Positions 37,553 to 46,873 of a stretch of 64,000 nucleotides of DNA are shown one piece after another (position 1 is the first letter of the stretch; each line of letters starts with the position of its first letter). The position numbers and the translations under genes are program-made. Source of the stretch: Pseudoalteromonas rubra (GTDB lineage: Bacteria; Pseudomonadota; Gammaproteobacteria; Enterobacterales; Alteromonadaceae); contig NZ_CP013611.1 in the NCBI RefSeq assembly GCF_001482385.1, positions 3,603,501 through 3,667,500 of the forward strand. Direction: 5' to 3'. Under the pieces are notes generated by a model. That model made no database searches, was not told the DNA's origin, and was given only the letters and a program-made list of their open reading frames with translations.

Positions 37553-38583
37553 TGCCAAGTTTAGAAATTCAATCGTTAAACTATCACTATGACGGCCATC
37601 CTGTGATCCAGCAGCTTGATTTAACCGTGGCTGAAAATGAAATAGTGTGTTTGCTTGGCGCCAGTGGCTGCGGCAAAACCACGACCCTAAAAGCGATTGC
37701 TGGCCTGTTGCACCCTCAACAGGGTGAAATCCGCATTAATGGTAAAAGTGTCAGCAGTGAGCGGCACTTTGTTGCTCCTCAACATCGAAATATCGGTATG
37801 ATGTTTCAGGACTATGCATTATTTCCTCACCTGACAGTGGCACAGAATATTGCCTTTGGCCTGAATAAATTGAGTAAGGCAGAACGCCAGAAGCGTGTGG
37901 CTCACATGTTAGAGCTGGTGCACCTTGAAGGCTATGCAGAGCGTTTTCCTCATGAGTTGTCTGGTGGTCAGCAGCAGCGTGTGGCCATTGCCAGAGCGCT
38001 GGCATATCACCCTAACTTGTTACTGCTGGATGAACCCTTTTCTAATATTGACGCCCAGGTGCGCTTTCAGCTGATCAAAGATATTCGCGATATTATTAAG
38101 GACCAGCAGGTATCCGCTATCTTCGTCAGCCACTCTAAAGATGAAGCGTTTGCTTTTGCCGATCGGCTTGCCATCATGCACCAGGGGCAGATCGCCCAGT
38201 TGGGCACACCTAAAGAACTCTTTCAGCATCCGAGCAGTCGCCAGGTTGCTGAGTTTTTAGGGCAGGGAGCATACGTTTCGGCACAGCGTCACAACGGTGC
38301 GCAGGTCGAAACCGCGTTTGGTTCGGTAGAGTCTCTGATTGATATTGAGAGCCCGGCCCGGGAGGGGCAGATTTACCTGAGGCCTAGCCATATTGAGTTG
38401 TTTAATACCGAGCAGGGACAAGTTGATGTGGCGCAACACCGCTTTGTCGGCACCGAGTATTTATATGCCATCGAGCTGGAAGGTCAGATGCTGGAGGTCG
38501 CTATGCCGTCAGATAAACCGCTGGATCTGAGCCGGCCGGTAAGTTTGAAAATTAAGCCCCATGCGATAAACTTCTTTTCTTAA
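37552..38583 (+). CDS. fbpC: Ferric iron ABC transporter, ATP-binding protein
   Basis: 343 residues. ATPase domain with Walker A GASGCGKTT, Q-loop in MMFQDYALFPHL, signature LSGGQQQRVAIARAL, Walker B LLLLDEPFSNID and H-loop VSHSKDEAF, then a C-terminal TOBE-type regulatory domain (about 240-343). Start is ATG 37552, overlapping the permease stop. The ORF also opens upstream at 37519, which is rejected. Energises iron import; last gene of the operon. Confidence 0.94.
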   Translation: MPSLEIQSLNYHYDGHPVIQQLDLTVAENEIVCLLGASGCGKTTTLKAIAGLLHPQQGEIRINGKSVSSERHFVAPQHRNIGMMFQDYALFPHLTVAQNIAFGLNKLSKAERQKRVAHMLELVHLEGYAERFPHELSGGQQQRVAIARALAYHPNLLLLDEPFSNIDAQVRFQLIKDIRDIIKDQQVSAIFVSHSKDEAFAFADRLAIMHQGQIAQLGTPKELFQHPSSRQVAEFLGQGAYVSAQRHNGAQVETAFGSVESLIDIESPAREGQIYLRPSHIELFNTEQGQVDVAQHRFVGTEYLYAIELEGQMLEVAMPSDKPLDLSRPVSLKIKPHAINFFS

Positions 38584-38622
38584 TGCATAACAATTCGTTA
38601 CATTAGCTTATAGCAATTTAGG

Positions 38623-38726
38623 TAAGTGCGAAGGGTTGGGCGGTGAAAGGAAGTGGCCAAGAAGCTACGGATACAACCGCACCGTTCAGGTTCAGTATGG
38701 TTGGCGAACATAGCAATCAGCACTTA
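38623..38726. other. Possibly structured non-coding segment between fbpC and the DyP gene
   Basis: The 328-base gap 38584-38911 has no ORF I can support. Within it TAAGTGC (38623-38629) and GCACTTA (38720-38726) would close a 104-base domain. Inside, GGTTG (38634-38638) can pair with CAACC (38674-38678), and CGGTG (38641-38645) with CACCG (38680-38684); these two stems cross, i.e. a pseudoknot or two alternative folds. It matches no riboswitch or RNA family I know. Stems this short also arise by chance. Confidence 0.3.
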
Positions 38727-38911
38727 TACACAACCACTATGAGGGGTTAAATCAGCCGCGGACTATGTAAAAAATTTCTCATTCAGAGCAATAATGACAA
38801 TTTTTTGCCTGGTTATCACCGAGGTTTTTCCGTCTCAAGACGAGCTACTTAACTATGCGGATTGATATTATGTCAGATTTTCGCGTGTTGATATAATGAT
38901 AGGATGGGGTG

Positions 38912-39826
38912 ATGGCGCAAGCACAATCAGGGGTATGTGCTGAGGCAAACCTGCATGGTTTGCACTTATTTTTTAATGTACTGGATGGTCAGGATGAGGT
39001 CGTGCGCTCGGCACTCAGTCAGGCAGGCAGACTACAGGACGAACTCAGCGACCGCTTTTCAGAGGCCATGCTCAGCAGCTTTGTGGCTGTGGGGGCGCAA
39101 TATTGGCCACATATTTATCCCGAGTTCATTCCCCCTCAATTGAAAGGTTTTCCTCTGATAAAAAGCAGTGAGCATTTGTGCCACAGCCAGCCTTTTGATT
39201 TGCTTTATGTGATCCGCTCAGATCGGGAAGATGTGAATCATCTGTTTGCCCAGAGTGTGTTGCACATGCTGTCCGGGTGCGTTGAACTGGTTGCACAGGT
39301 ACGCGCTTTTCGTTTTCTCGATGGACGTGACTTCAATGGATTTGTTTATGGCGCCGATATACCTCATGGTCGTTTTAAACGTCAGGTGGCCTTAGTCAGC
39401 AACTCTGGGGGGCTGGATGATCAGGGCAGTTATATCCATATTCTGCGGACTCAGTTCGACCTGGCACGCTGGCAGGCGTTACCTTTGTTAGATCAGGAAC
39501 AACTGATGGGGCGCACCCGGCTGGACAACGAGTTGATTGACGATGCACCGCCCTACAATCACGCTCGCCTCAATGAGATTAAAGACAACGAAGGAAAGCC
39601 TTTGTTGTTGAATCAGAGTATGCCCTATGGGGATGTTTATGAGCAGGGGAGCCTGTGGCTCAGTTGCGCTGCGAAAGGTAATGCGTTTGAGCAGCTGTTA
39701 CATAGTCGCTTTGGCTTGTCTGGTGATGGGGATTATGATCCGTTACTGGACTATTCACAAGGCGATATGGGGGCTGCATTTTTTGCGCCATCGCTGCAGT
39801 TCTTGCAACAAATGGCGCAGTCGTAA
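38912..39826 (+). CDS. DyP-type heme peroxidase
   Basis: 304 residues. RFLDGRDFNGFVYG carries the GxxDG-type distal Asp region, and a proximal His occurs in PPYNHARLNE; FKDN-like NEIKDNEGKPLLL and the dimeric ferredoxin-like fold fit the DyP/YfeX group. No signal peptide, so it is cytoplasmic or needs encapsulation. A TATAAT at 38891-38896 could be its -10. Start ATG 38912 rather than the GTG one codon earlier. Ends 6 bases from convergent argR. YfeX-like enzymes oxidise porphyrinogens or dyes with peroxide; the natural substrate is unknown. Confidence 0.88.
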   Translation: MAQAQSGVCAEANLHGLHLFFNVLDGQDEVVRSALSQAGRLQDELSDRFSEAMLSSFVAVGAQYWPHIYPEFIPPQLKGFPLIKSSEHLCHSQPFDLLYVIRSDREDVNHLFAQSVLHMLSGCVELVAQVRAFRFLDGRDFNGFVYGADIPHGRFKRQVALVSNSGGLDDQGSYIHILRTQFDLARWQALPLLDQEQLMGRTRLDNELIDDAPPYNHARLNEIKDNEGKPLLLNQSMPYGDVYEQGSLWLSCAAKGNAFEQLLHSRFGLSGDGDYDPLLDYSQGDMGAAFFAPSLQFLQQMAQS

Positions 39827-39832
39827 TCGCTA

Positions 39833-40306
39833 TCAGACGTTATCAAACAGCGTTTTGACCCGTTCCAGTGTCGCGTCGATCTCAGACACTTTGGCGGGGG
39901 CAATAAAAATGGTGTCATCACCGGCGATGGTCCCTAACACACCATCCGCAGATCCTAAAGAATCCAGTAAGCGCGCAATCAGCTGAGCGGCGCCCGGGCT
40001 GGTGCGTATGATGATCATCATCTCGTTGTGCACTATGTCAATGACCAGCTGACGTAACGGGCTTTTTGCTGTTGGTACACCCATCTCAGCAGGCAAACAA
40101 TATACCATTTCCTGTTTGGCATTACGGGTCCGGACGGCACCGAACTTACTAAGCATACGAGAGACTTTACTTTGGCTGATATTGTCAAACCCCTGATCTT
40201 TTAGGGCATCGACGATTTCACCTTGAGAACCAAAATTTTCTTCTTTTAACAGGGCCTTAAAGGCTTTAACGAGGGCTTCTTGTTTTTCCTGCGGCTGCAT
40301 ATTCAA
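39833..40306 (-). CDS. argR: Arginine repressor ArgR
   Basis: Hexameric, arginine-dependent regulator of arginine metabolism. 157 residues: N-terminal winged helix ([19 protein letters not shown] then [20 protein letters not shown]) and C-terminal oligomerisation/arginine domain with [15 protein letters not shown]. Divergent from mdh, as in E. coli and Vibrio. I looked for an ARG box in the 266-base gap and saw no convincing one. Confidence 0.96.
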   Translation of the reverse strand: MNMQPQEKQEALVKAFKALLKEENFGSQGEIVDALKDQGFDNISQSKVSRMLSKFGAVRTRNAKQEMVYCLPAEMGVPTAKSPLRQLVIDIVHNEMMIIIRTSPGAAQLIARLLDSLGSADGVLGTIAGDDTIFIAPAKVSEIDATLERVKTLFDNV

Positions 40307-40411
40307 TACTTCTTTGTGACTCGACTGTTAGGATTTTACACAAAACCAGTCTGTTACCCAAATTTCAGGACAAGAAGATTCTTCAAGCGGTGAAGATTAT
40401 CTTTATTAGAA

Positions 40412-40426
40412 ACGCATGGCATGCGT
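40412..40426. repeat. Inverted repeat in the argR/mdh intergenic region
   Basis: ACGCATGGCATGCGT: perfect 7-base arms around one G. Operator-sized; sits between the argR start and the mdh promoter. No regulator assigned. Confidence 0.4.
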
Positions 40427-40501
40427 AAACCATTAGTAGCAGAATTTGTCGCGAACTTTACAACTATAGTCGAAAAAAAGACGAAAATTGCGCGTATAAA
40501 T

Positions 40502-40530
40502 TTGTTTTTGGCGGCGCTTTTCATTATCTT
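40502..40530 (+). promoter_or_regulatory. Putative mdh promoter
   Basis: TTGTTT (40502-40507) and TATCTT (40525-40530) with a 17-base spacer, 42 bases before the mdh ATG. Each hexamer has two mismatches to consensus. Confidence 0.45.
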
Positions 40531-40572
40531 TACAGCACATTTAATTCCACCTTCAAATTATGGAGAATTCCA

Positions 40573-41505
40573 ATGAAAGTTGCTGTATTAGGTGCCGCTG
40601 GCGGTATCGGTCAAGCATTGTCTCTTTTGCTTAAAAACGGTTTGCCTGCTGGTTCTGAGCTTGCGCTATACGACGTAGCGCCAGTAGTACCTGGCGTAGC
40701 GGTTGATCTGTCTCACATCCCAACAGCGGTAAAAGTCGCTGGTTTTGGTAAAGACGACCTGGATGCAGCGCTGGTTGATGCAGACATCGTATTGATCCCT
40801 GCAGGTATGCCACGTAAGCCAGGTATGGATCGTGCTGATCTGTTCAATGTAAACGCGGGCATCATCAAGACTCTGTCTGAAGGCATCGTTAAAAACTGTC
40901 CTAAAGCCCTGGTTGGTGTGATCACTAACCCTGTGAATGGCACTGTGCCAATCGTTGCTGAAGTATTCAAAAAAGCGGGTACTTACGATCCAGCTCGCGT
41001 TTTCGGTGTAACAACACTGGACGTGATCCGTGCAGAGACTTTCATCGCTGAGCTGAAAGGCCTGAACGTAAACGACGTTAAAGTACCTGTGATCGGTGGT
41101 CACTCAGGTACAACTATCTTGCCTCTGCTTTCTCAGGTTGAGGGTGTTGAGTTCTCTGATGAAGAAGTCGCTGCGCTGACTAAACGTATCCAGAATGCGG
41201 GTACTGAAGTGGTTGAAGCGAAGGCGGGTGGCGGCTCTGCAACTCTGTCTATGGGCGCAGCGGCAGCGCGTTTCTGCTTCTCACTGGTTAAAGGTCTGCA
41301 AGATGAGAACGTGGTTGAATACGCTTACGTTGAAGGCAACACTGGCGATGCGACTTTCTTCGCACAACCAGTTCGTCTTGGTAAAAATGGCGTAGAAGAG
41401 CTACTTCCTTACGGCGAGCTGAGCGCGTTTGAGCAACAAGCAAAAGACGACATGCTTGCGACTCTTGAAAAAGACATCAAAGAAGGTGTTGATTTCATGG
41501 CATAA
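40573..41505 (+). CDS. mdh: Malate dehydrogenase
   Basis: NAD-dependent malate to oxaloacetate in the citric acid cycle. 310 residues. Rossmann motif [26 protein letters not shown], catalytic His in [16 protein letters not shown] and substrate-binding arginines ([13 protein letters not shown]). Typical gammaproteobacterial enzyme close to E. coli Mdh. GGAG lies 7-10 bases before the ATG. A strong terminator follows. Confidence 0.98.
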   Translation: MKVAVLGAAGGIGQALSLLLKNGLPAGSELALYDVAPVVPGVAVDLSHIPTAVKVAGFGKDDLDAALVDADIVLIPAGMPRKPGMDRADLFNVNAGIIKTLSEGIVKNCPKALVGVITNPVNGTVPIVAEVFKKAGTYDPARVFGVTTLDVIRAETFIAELKGLNVNDVKVPVIGGHSGTTILPLLSQVEGVEFSDEEVAALTKRIQNAGTEVVEAKAGGGSATLSMGAAAARFCFSLVKGLQDENVVEYAYVEGNTGDATFFAQPVRLGKNGVEELLPYGELSAFEQQAKDDMLATLEKDIKEGVDFMA

Positions 41506-41532
41506 TTGCCACATTGCAGTGCAATAAATACT

Positions 41533-41562
41533 AAAAAAGCCTGTCTTGTGACAGGCTTTTTT
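41533..41562. terminator. Bidirectional intrinsic terminator between mdh and serA
   Basis: AAAAAAGCCTGTC (41533-41545) pairs perfectly with GACAGGCTTTTTT (41550-41562) around TTGT. The A/T ends give a U-tract in both directions, serving convergent mdh and serA. Confidence 0.9.
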
Positions 41563-41585
41563 GTGTCTGCGGTAGTTGCAGTTTA

Positions 41586-42815
41586 TTAGTGCAGGATCCG
41601 GGCGCGGATAGTACCTTCTACAGCGCTTAGCTCTTTTAATGCCACTTCAGAGTGGTCGCTGTCAACATCGATGACCACGTAGCCAATGCTGTCATCCGTT
41701 TGCAGATATTGCGCAGCAATGTTGATGCCATGTTGTGCAAACGCCTGGTTAATTTGTGTCAGGACGCCAGGGCGGTTCTCATGCACATGGAGCAGACGAC
41801 TGCGGTTTGATAGCTCAGGCAGTGACACTTCCGGGAAGTTGACTGCGGTGACGGTAGAGCCATTGTCTGAGTACTTAGTGAGTTTACCCGCGACTTCAAT
41901 ACCAATGTTTTCCTGTGCTTCCTGAGTAGAGCCACCGACATGCGGCGTTAAGATCACGTTGTCAAATTGACGCAGTGGAGAGATAAACTCTTCATCATTA
42001 GACTTGGGCTCGACCGGGAATACGTCGATAGCAGCACCAGACAGTTTACCGGCGCTGAGTGCTTCGGCCAGAGCATCGATGTCTACCACTGTGCCGCGAG
42101 ATGCATTGATCAAAATTGCGCCTTGCTTCATCACTTCCAGCTCGGCCATGCCAATCAGGTTTTTAGTTTGTGGCGTTTCAGGGACATGCAGGCTAACTAC
42201 ATCGGCACGTTGAAGTAGCTGAGTTAAGCTCTGCACCTGTTGTGCATTACCTAACGTCAGTTTATCTTCAATGTCATAAAATTCGACCTTCATGCCGATA
42301 TTCTCAGCCATGATCCCCAACTGAGTACCTATGTGACCATATCCTATGATCCCCAGCGTTTTTCCGCGGGCTTCAAAAGAGCCGATAGCCGACTTGTACC
42401 ATTCACCTCGGTGTGCCATGGCGTTGCGTTTTGGAATGCCACGTAATAGAAGTAATATCTCACCCAGAACCAGTTCCGCCACTGAACGAGTATTTGAAAA
42501 TGGGGCATTAAAGACGGCAATGCCACGCTTTTTGGCTGCGCTTAGATCGACCTGATTAGTGCCAATACAAAAGCAGCCAATCGCGACCAGCTTTTCAGCT
42601 GCTTCCAGCACCGTCTCATTAAGGTGAGTGCGTGAGCGGATCCCCACAAAGTGGACATTCTTGATCCGCTCAATCAGTTCATTTTCAGGCAGCGATGTCT
42701 TCACGTACTCGATATTGCTATAACCGTTGCGTTTGAGCGTTTCAACGGCGCTCTGATGTACGCCTTCCAACAATAAAATGCGAATTTTGTCCTTAGACAG
42801 GGATACCTTACTCAT
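41586..42815 (-). CDS. serA: D-3-phosphoglycerate dehydrogenase
   Basis: First step of serine synthesis. 409 residues, like E. coli SerA (410). D-2-hydroxyacid dehydrogenase fold with LGIIGYGHIGTQLG (NAD), INASRGTVVDIDAL, catalytic His in VILTPHVGGSTQEAQ, and a C-terminal ACT domain (from about 335: RLLHVHENRPGVLTQINQAF) that mediates serine feedback. rpiA ends 12 bases upstream on the same strand, so the two form an operon. Confidence 0.97.
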   Translation of the reverse strand: MSKVSLSKDKIRILLLEGVHQSAVETLKRNGYSNIEYVKTSLPENELIERIKNVHFVGIRSRTHLNETVLEAAEKLVAIGCFCIGTNQVDLSAAKKRGIAVFNAPFSNTRSVAELVLGEILLLLRGIPKRNAMAHRGEWYKSAIGSFEARGKTLGIIGYGHIGTQLGIMAENIGMKVEFYDIEDKLTLGNAQQVQSLTQLLQRADVVSLHVPETPQTKNLIGMAELEVMKQGAILINASRGTVVDIDALAEALSAGKLSGAAIDVFPVEPKSNDEEFISPLRQFDNVILTPHVGGSTQEAQENIGIEVAGKLTKYSDNGSTVTAVNFPEVSLPELSNRSRLLHVHENRPGVLTQINQAFAQHGINIAAQYLQTDDSIGYVVIDVDSDHSEVALKELSAVEGTIRARILH

Positions 42816-42827
42816 GACTCATTCCTG

Positions 42828-43481
42828 TTACTTAATTTGTGGCCCCTCTGGGGTACCAGTGATGACGATGTTGGCACCGCGCTGAGCAAACAGGCCATTG
42901 GTGACAACACCGACGATTTGATTTATTTTCTCTTCTAGTTCAGCAGCTTGTGTGATGGAAAGCCCATGGACATCCAAAATCACATTGCCGTTATCTGTGA
43001 CCACACCCTGGCGATAGACGGGATCGCCACCGAGCTTAAGTAGTTCGCGGGCAACGTAGCTGCGCGCCATCGGGATCACTTCTACTGGCAAAGGGAACTG
43101 TCCCAGTACGTCTACGTGCTTGGTGTTGTCGACGATACAGACAAACTTGCGGGCAACCGCAGCGACAATCTTTTCGCGTGTCAGAGCTGCACCACCACCT
43201 TTGATCATCTGATTGAGGGCATTAATTTCATCTGCGCCATCCACATAAATATCCAATTCAGAGACGTCGTTGAGTTCGAACACGTCGATACCCAGTGCTT
43301 TGAGCTTTTCTGTAGAGGCTTCTGAACTTGAAACGGCCCCTTTGATGGTGTCTTTAACACTCCCCAGTGCGTCTATAAAGTGGTTAACGGTGGAACCTGT
43401 ACCTACACCGACAACTGTACCAGCTTCTACATATTGTAATGCCGCCCAGGCAGCTGCTTTTTTCATTTCATCTTGAGTCAT
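42828..43481 (-). CDS. rpiA: Ribose-5-phosphate isomerase A
   Basis: Interconverts ribose 5-phosphate and ribulose 5-phosphate. 217 residues. [26 protein letters not shown]-type motif ([11 protein letters not shown]) and [16 protein letters not shown] with catalytic residues match E. coli RpiA (219). First gene of rpiA-serA, an order seen across gammaproteobacteria. Confidence 0.97.
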   Translation of the reverse strand: MTQDEMKKAAAWAALQYVEAGTVVGVGTGSTVNHFIDALGSVKDTIKGAVSSSEASTEKLKALGIDVFELNDVSELDIYVDGADEINALNQMIKGGGAALTREKIVAAVARKFVCIVDNTKHVDVLGQFPLPVEVIPMARSYVARELLKLGGDPVYRQGVVTDNGNVILDVHGLSITQAAELEEKINQIVGVVTNGLFAQRGANIVITGTPEGPQIK

Positions 43482-43517
43482 AACGCGATCACTGTATTAG
43501 TTAATTATTGGTTCGCA

Positions 43518-43523
43518 ATTATA
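43518..43523 (-). promoter_or_regulatory. -10 box upstream of rpiA
   Basis: A consensus TATAAT on the minus strand about 37 bases before the rpiA ATG. No good -35 at 16-18 bases; the region there is a T-run. Confidence 0.45.
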
Positions 43524-43602
43524 CGCTCAAAGCACAAAAAAAATATGTCATATGCCATCAATGACGGAAATTATGATCAGATACTCCAGGCTTATTTTTA
43601 GT

Positions 43603-43628
43603 GGTAACGCGTGATTGCACGCATTACC
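43603..43628. repeat. Hairpin downstream of the formyl-THF ligase gene
   Basis: GGTAACGCGTG (43603-43613) pairs with CACGCATTACC (43618-43628) around ATTG with one C-A mismatch. It lies 8 bases beyond the fthC stop on the minus strand. No T-tract on either side, so terminator function is uncertain. Confidence 0.5.
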
Positions 43629-43635
43629 GTATATG

Positions 43636-44253
43636 TCACCACTGATAGCAGTGCTGTGGCGTGATTATGGTTGGTAAAGGCACATCCCAGGCTTCGGTTG
43701 GTAGTGCTGAAACTTTCTGACATTCATGAGCCAGACCAATCAATTTAGGCTGTTGCCAGTTCTCACGATAATAACGCGCCAGCGTACGATCATAATAGCC
43801 ACCGCCCATACCAAGGCGGTTTCCTGAATCGTCAAATGCCACCAATGGGAGCAGCAAGTAGTCTAGCTGCACCAGTGGACAAATTTGGCTACAATTCAAT
43901 TCTGGCTCTAAGATAGCATAGCGATTCTGCTTCATGGGTGAGTTTTTTTCATACTTCTGAAAGAGCAAAGTAACGCCGCTAAAGGGGTGTATTACAGGCA
44001 GGTAAAGGTCCACACCTTCGGACCAAAGTGATTGAATTAAAAGGTTAGTTCTTAGTTCGCCATCGTTCTCAAGGTAGACCCCGATACGGGCGTTTTTAGT
44101 GGGTTTTATGTATTGAAAAAAATTAATAGTTAGATTTTTCTCTGCCGCTGATTGTTGCTCATCAGTGAGACTGTTGCGCAATTTTCTAATGCTTTTTCTA
44201 ATATCCTTTCTTGAAGATGCATTTTTTTCATTTTTCGGTGAGGGTGTTTTCAT
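43636..44253 (-). CDS. fthC: 5-formyltetrahydrofolate cyclo-ligase
   Basis: ATP-dependent conversion of 5-formyl-THF to 5,10-methenyl-THF (YgfA family). 205 residues with a basic, Lys/Ser-rich N-terminus, then RKDIRKSIRKLRNSLTDEQQ, and the signature FDDSGNRLGMGGGYYDRTLA. Its start overlaps the stop of the tail-anchored protein upstream by one base. In E. coli the 6S RNA gene precedes ygfA; I saw no 6S-like sequence here. Confidence 0.93.
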   Translation of the reverse strand: MKTPSPKNEKNASSRKDIRKSIRKLRNSLTDEQQSAAEKNLTINFFQYIKPTKNARIGVYLENDGELRTNLLIQSLWSEGVDLYLPVIHPFSGVTLLFQKYEKNSPMKQNRYAILEPELNCSQICPLVQLDYLLLPLVAFDDSGNRLGMGGGYYDRTLARYYRENWQQPKLIGLAHECQKVSALPTEAWDVPLPTIITPQHCYQW

Positions 44254-44789
44254 TACATAGGTACCAATTCGGGGAAAGCAAGACTGATCCCTAACACAAT
44301 CAGTAACAACACTAATAATGACAGGAGAATATACAGCAGCTTCTTAGAGCGTTTGGGTGGCTCATTGTCGAGTTCCAGTTCGCTAAACAAAGCTTCATCT
44401 TCCCACTCATCTTCTTCATGTTGCTCATCCTGCGCCTGCTTGCCATCGATGCGTTGTTCCAGTTCATCAAGCTTTTCCTCGATGCGGATGAGGCTGCTGG
44501 TGATGTAATCCAGGGCATCAAACACACGTTCATTGGCTGCATTTTGCATGGTTTCTGCGGGGTCAGAGGCCTGTGATTGCAGTTTACTCTGGATCCCATA
44601 CACGGCGAGTAATTTGGCCTGCTTTAGACATTTTTGCTTATCACCAGGGCCAAATAAGGGTTTGCCAGCGGTGAAGTCGACGACCTTCTGCGTCGGTACT
44701 TTTAACTTGGCTGCGAGTTGCTCTGTGGCTGCCTGGCTGTCAGTGTCGGGCTTAAAGCCGGAAAACACGACGCGAAAATGTTCGCTCAT
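44253..44789 (-). CDS. Tail-anchored protein of unknown function (178 aa)
   Basis: Not recognised. Residues 1 to about 75 form a compact domain (FRVVFSGFKPDTDSQAATEQL, VVDFTAGKPLFGPGDKQKC), followed by a helical segment (ITSSLIRIEEKLDELEQRID), a very acidic stretch (DEQHEEDEWEDEALFSELEL), a basic PPKRSKK patch and one C-terminal membrane helix (LLYILLSLLVLLLIVLGISL). This topology places the N-terminal domain in the cytoplasm. Coupled to fthC by overlapping stop and start. Confidence 0.8.
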   Translation of the reverse strand: MSEHFRVVFSGFKPDTDSQAATEQLAAKLKVPTQKVVDFTAGKPLFGPGDKQKCLKQAKLLAVYGIQSKLQSQASDPAETMQNAANERVFDALDYITSSLIRIEEKLDELEQRIDGKQAQDEQHEEDEWEDEALFSELELDNEPPKRSKKLLYILLSLLVLLLIVLGISLAFPELVPM

Positions 44790-44971
44790 GAGGTTTCCTC
44801 AAAATTGTTACTTCGGGTCCATTATATACCCCGCGGCCCTGTGAATTGTCGTTAACTTATTGCTGGGTAAGCGGAATAAAAAATATGGACATCGTCAATT
44901 GTTGTTTTGAGTATACCTAACTTTTAAGCATAGTGTGTGAAGTAATCACTATGGTCAGTACCAGATAAGAA

Positions 44972-44994
44972 ACGGCGCTGCATTGCAGCGCCGT
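44972..44994 (-). terminator. Terminator after the S10 peptidase gene
   Basis: ACGGCGCTGC (44972-44981) and GCAGCGCCGT (44985-44994) form a perfect 10-bp stem with a 3-base loop. On the minus strand it is followed by TTCTTAT, 17 bases after the peptidase stop. Confidence 0.75.
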
Positions 44995-45011
44995 GAGAGA
45001 GGTCAGGGAGA

Positions 45012-46538
45012 TCAGTATTTAGCAGGTTGATTGTACTTTAATGCGTCAGTAATGAACGCTCGCAGATCCTGATTGGCCTGGGTGAGATCCGGGCGACGCA
45101 GATACATCATGTGGCCAGAGCGGTAGCCTTTAAAACGCAACCGGTCCTGCATTTTACCACTGGGGTCGAGGTGCCAGAGGTTATACTTGCCATCAAAGTA
45201 GTTGGTAGCACCGTCATAGTAACCTGATTGCACCATCACGTTCAGGTAAGGGTTTTTCGCCATCGATAAGCGAAGTTGTTCACCCACCTCGTTTTTGCTG
45301 CGATCCCAGGGGCGTACATCGCCAAACATGTTGTATTTGATGTCCGTTTTATAGTTCAGCTCGTGGCGGAAGTAATGATTAATTGCCGGCGTAAAGGCAT
45401 GCAGCCAGGCATCCAGTTCAGGCCAATAGTCGGGGCCTTCACCGGCGTCTCGTTTATCAATACCCAGATAGCGGGAGTCAAGACGGCCGACGGTATAACC
45501 ACGCTCGCGTAACAACTCTTTCCAGAAACTGCGGTTGGGAATGTCGAGGTTATTCTGCAGTACGAACTGCTCTGATAGCCCGCTGAAGTGTGCGACTTGC
45601 TTTGCTACTGCCAGGCGTTCTTGCTCACTTAACATGGCCCCTTTGGCCAATGCGGGCAGATAATGATCTAAGGTGTAGGCTTCTACCTGCTCAAGTACAT
45701 TCAGTAGATCTTGATTTTGCAAGGCATCGGGGAGCGCCTTGTGATACCAGGCGGTTGCTGCGAAATACGGTAGGCGATTGGCACTTTTTACCGGCCCCTG
45801 GCGTTTAATGCCAATATCTGTCGGAGAAACCAGTACCACGCCATTTAAAAATAACCACTGCTTGTTTTGTAGTTCATGGGCCAGGCCTGAAACACGAGTT
45901 GTACCATAGCTTTCACCAATCAAAAACTTCGGTGACAGTGCACGACCATGTCGATTGATAAAGGTATTGAGCCACTCTGCCAGATATTTGATATCTGCAT
46001 TTACGCCGAAAAAGCGTGATTGCAGGGTTTGTTTGTCAGCCATTGAACCGTCTTGCTCTGGTAGCACACGGGAGTAACCGGTGTTGACTGGGTTGACGAA
46101 CAGAATGTCGGCGACATCCAGTACCGAATCCGGGTTATCTTTTAAGCCGTAAGGCTGCATCGGATAACCTTCATCGTCAATCTTCAGCACCCGAGGCCCG
46201 GTGTACGCAATATGCATCCATACTGACGCGGAGCCCGGGCCACCGTTAAATGAGATCAGCAGCGGACGAGTGGCGGGATCTTTGACTTTATTCTTTTTAT
46301 AGTAGGTATAGTGAAGAGTCGCTATCGGGTGGCCTGTTTTATCCCATACAGGCTGAGTACCTGTGGTGGCGGTGTAGGCGATCCGCTCCCCGTTAAAGGT
46401 TCCTTTGTGTTCGGTGATGACCTGAGCATCAATTTGCTGGGTTAACTGACCTTGAGTATCAGCTTGTGCCGATGCGGTGTGAGAGAGTGTGGTAATAAAA
46501 GTCGCAGAAAGAGCGAACAGTAGTGGCTTCAACAACAT
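45012..46538 (-). CDS. S10 family serine carboxypeptidase-like protein
   Basis: 508 residues with a signal peptide (MLLKPLLFALSATFITTLSHTASA), so periplasmic or secreted. Alpha/beta hydrolase of peptidase family S10: oxyanion-region FNGGPGSASVWMH, nucleophile Ser in LIGESYGTTRVSGLA, catalytic Asp in SGYYDGATNYFD and His in GYRSGHMMYLRRPDL. These bacterial members probably trim peptides from the C-terminus; substrate unknown. Alone in its transcription unit. Confidence 0.92.
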   Translation of the reverse strand: MLLKPLLFALSATFITTLSHTASAQADTQGQLTQQIDAQVITEHKGTFNGERIAYTATTGTQPVWDKTGHPIATLHYTYYKKNKVKDPATRPLLISFNGGPGSASVWMHIAYTGPRVLKIDDEGYPMQPYGLKDNPDSVLDVADILFVNPVNTGYSRVLPEQDGSMADKQTLQSRFFGVNADIKYLAEWLNTFINRHGRALSPKFLIGESYGTTRVSGLAHELQNKQWLFLNGVVLVSPTDIGIKRQGPVKSANRLPYFAATAWYHKALPDALQNQDLLNVLEQVEAYTLDHYLPALAKGAMLSEQERLAVAKQVAHFSGLSEQFVLQNNLDIPNRSFWKELLRERGYTVGRLDSRYLGIDKRDAGEGPDYWPELDAWLHAFTPAINHYFRHELNYKTDIKYNMFGDVRPWDRSKNEVGEQLRLSMAKNPYLNVMVQSGYYDGATNYFDGKYNLWHLDPSGKMQDRLRFKGYRSGHMMYLRRPDLTQANQDLRAFITDALKYNQPAKY

Positions 46539-46873
46539 GTTTTTATTTTTTGGGTGACATCGATCTGCTTATTTAAGACGCATCCAGGTCAGAATTCAAA
46601 AAACTTGAGACTAATTGCCAAAAAATAGGCTATGCGCAATGCGTGTTAATTTTTATGGTTTTCTTGGTTTGTTTTTTGTGTCTCAAATTGCCCTAGGCAT
46701 CCGAGGTAAAGCGGGCTTTTGTTGCGGCCTGTTTACAATTTTATTGGCCGGTGAGTTTTTTTTGTCACGTAAATCGCGTATATTTAATCCTTATGTCTGT
46801 AGTATGAAAGTATTTAGCGCTGTTAAATTCTTGTATCTCTTCCCTTTTCTCGTAGTTTTAGTAGAGCATCGTA
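46539..46873. other. Intergenic region between the peptidase and the GGDEF regulator
   Basis: 335 bases, AT-rich with several T-runs, between divergently transcribed genes. It must hold the promoters of both. A TTG-initiated 96-codon reading frame crosses it but overlaps the next gene and has no ribosome-binding site. I see no repeat or RNA structure worth calling. Confidence 0.4.

Noticed and set aside
38641..38670. Resemblance of the GGTGAAAGGAAGTGGCCAAG stretch to the SRP RNA core
   Set aside because: Only a dozen bases look similar; the GGTCAGG...GGGTGC partners of 4.5S RNA are absent, and the closing stems do not fit.
40307..40572. ARG box for ArgR autoregulation
   Set aside because: I found AT-rich patches but none fitting the 18-base ARG box in both half-sites.
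43482..43635. 6S RNA gene next to formyl-THF ligase as in E. coli
   Set aside because: The gap between rpiA and fthC is only about 150 bases and lies downstream of fthC; upstream a protein gene abuts it. No 6S-like sequence recognised.
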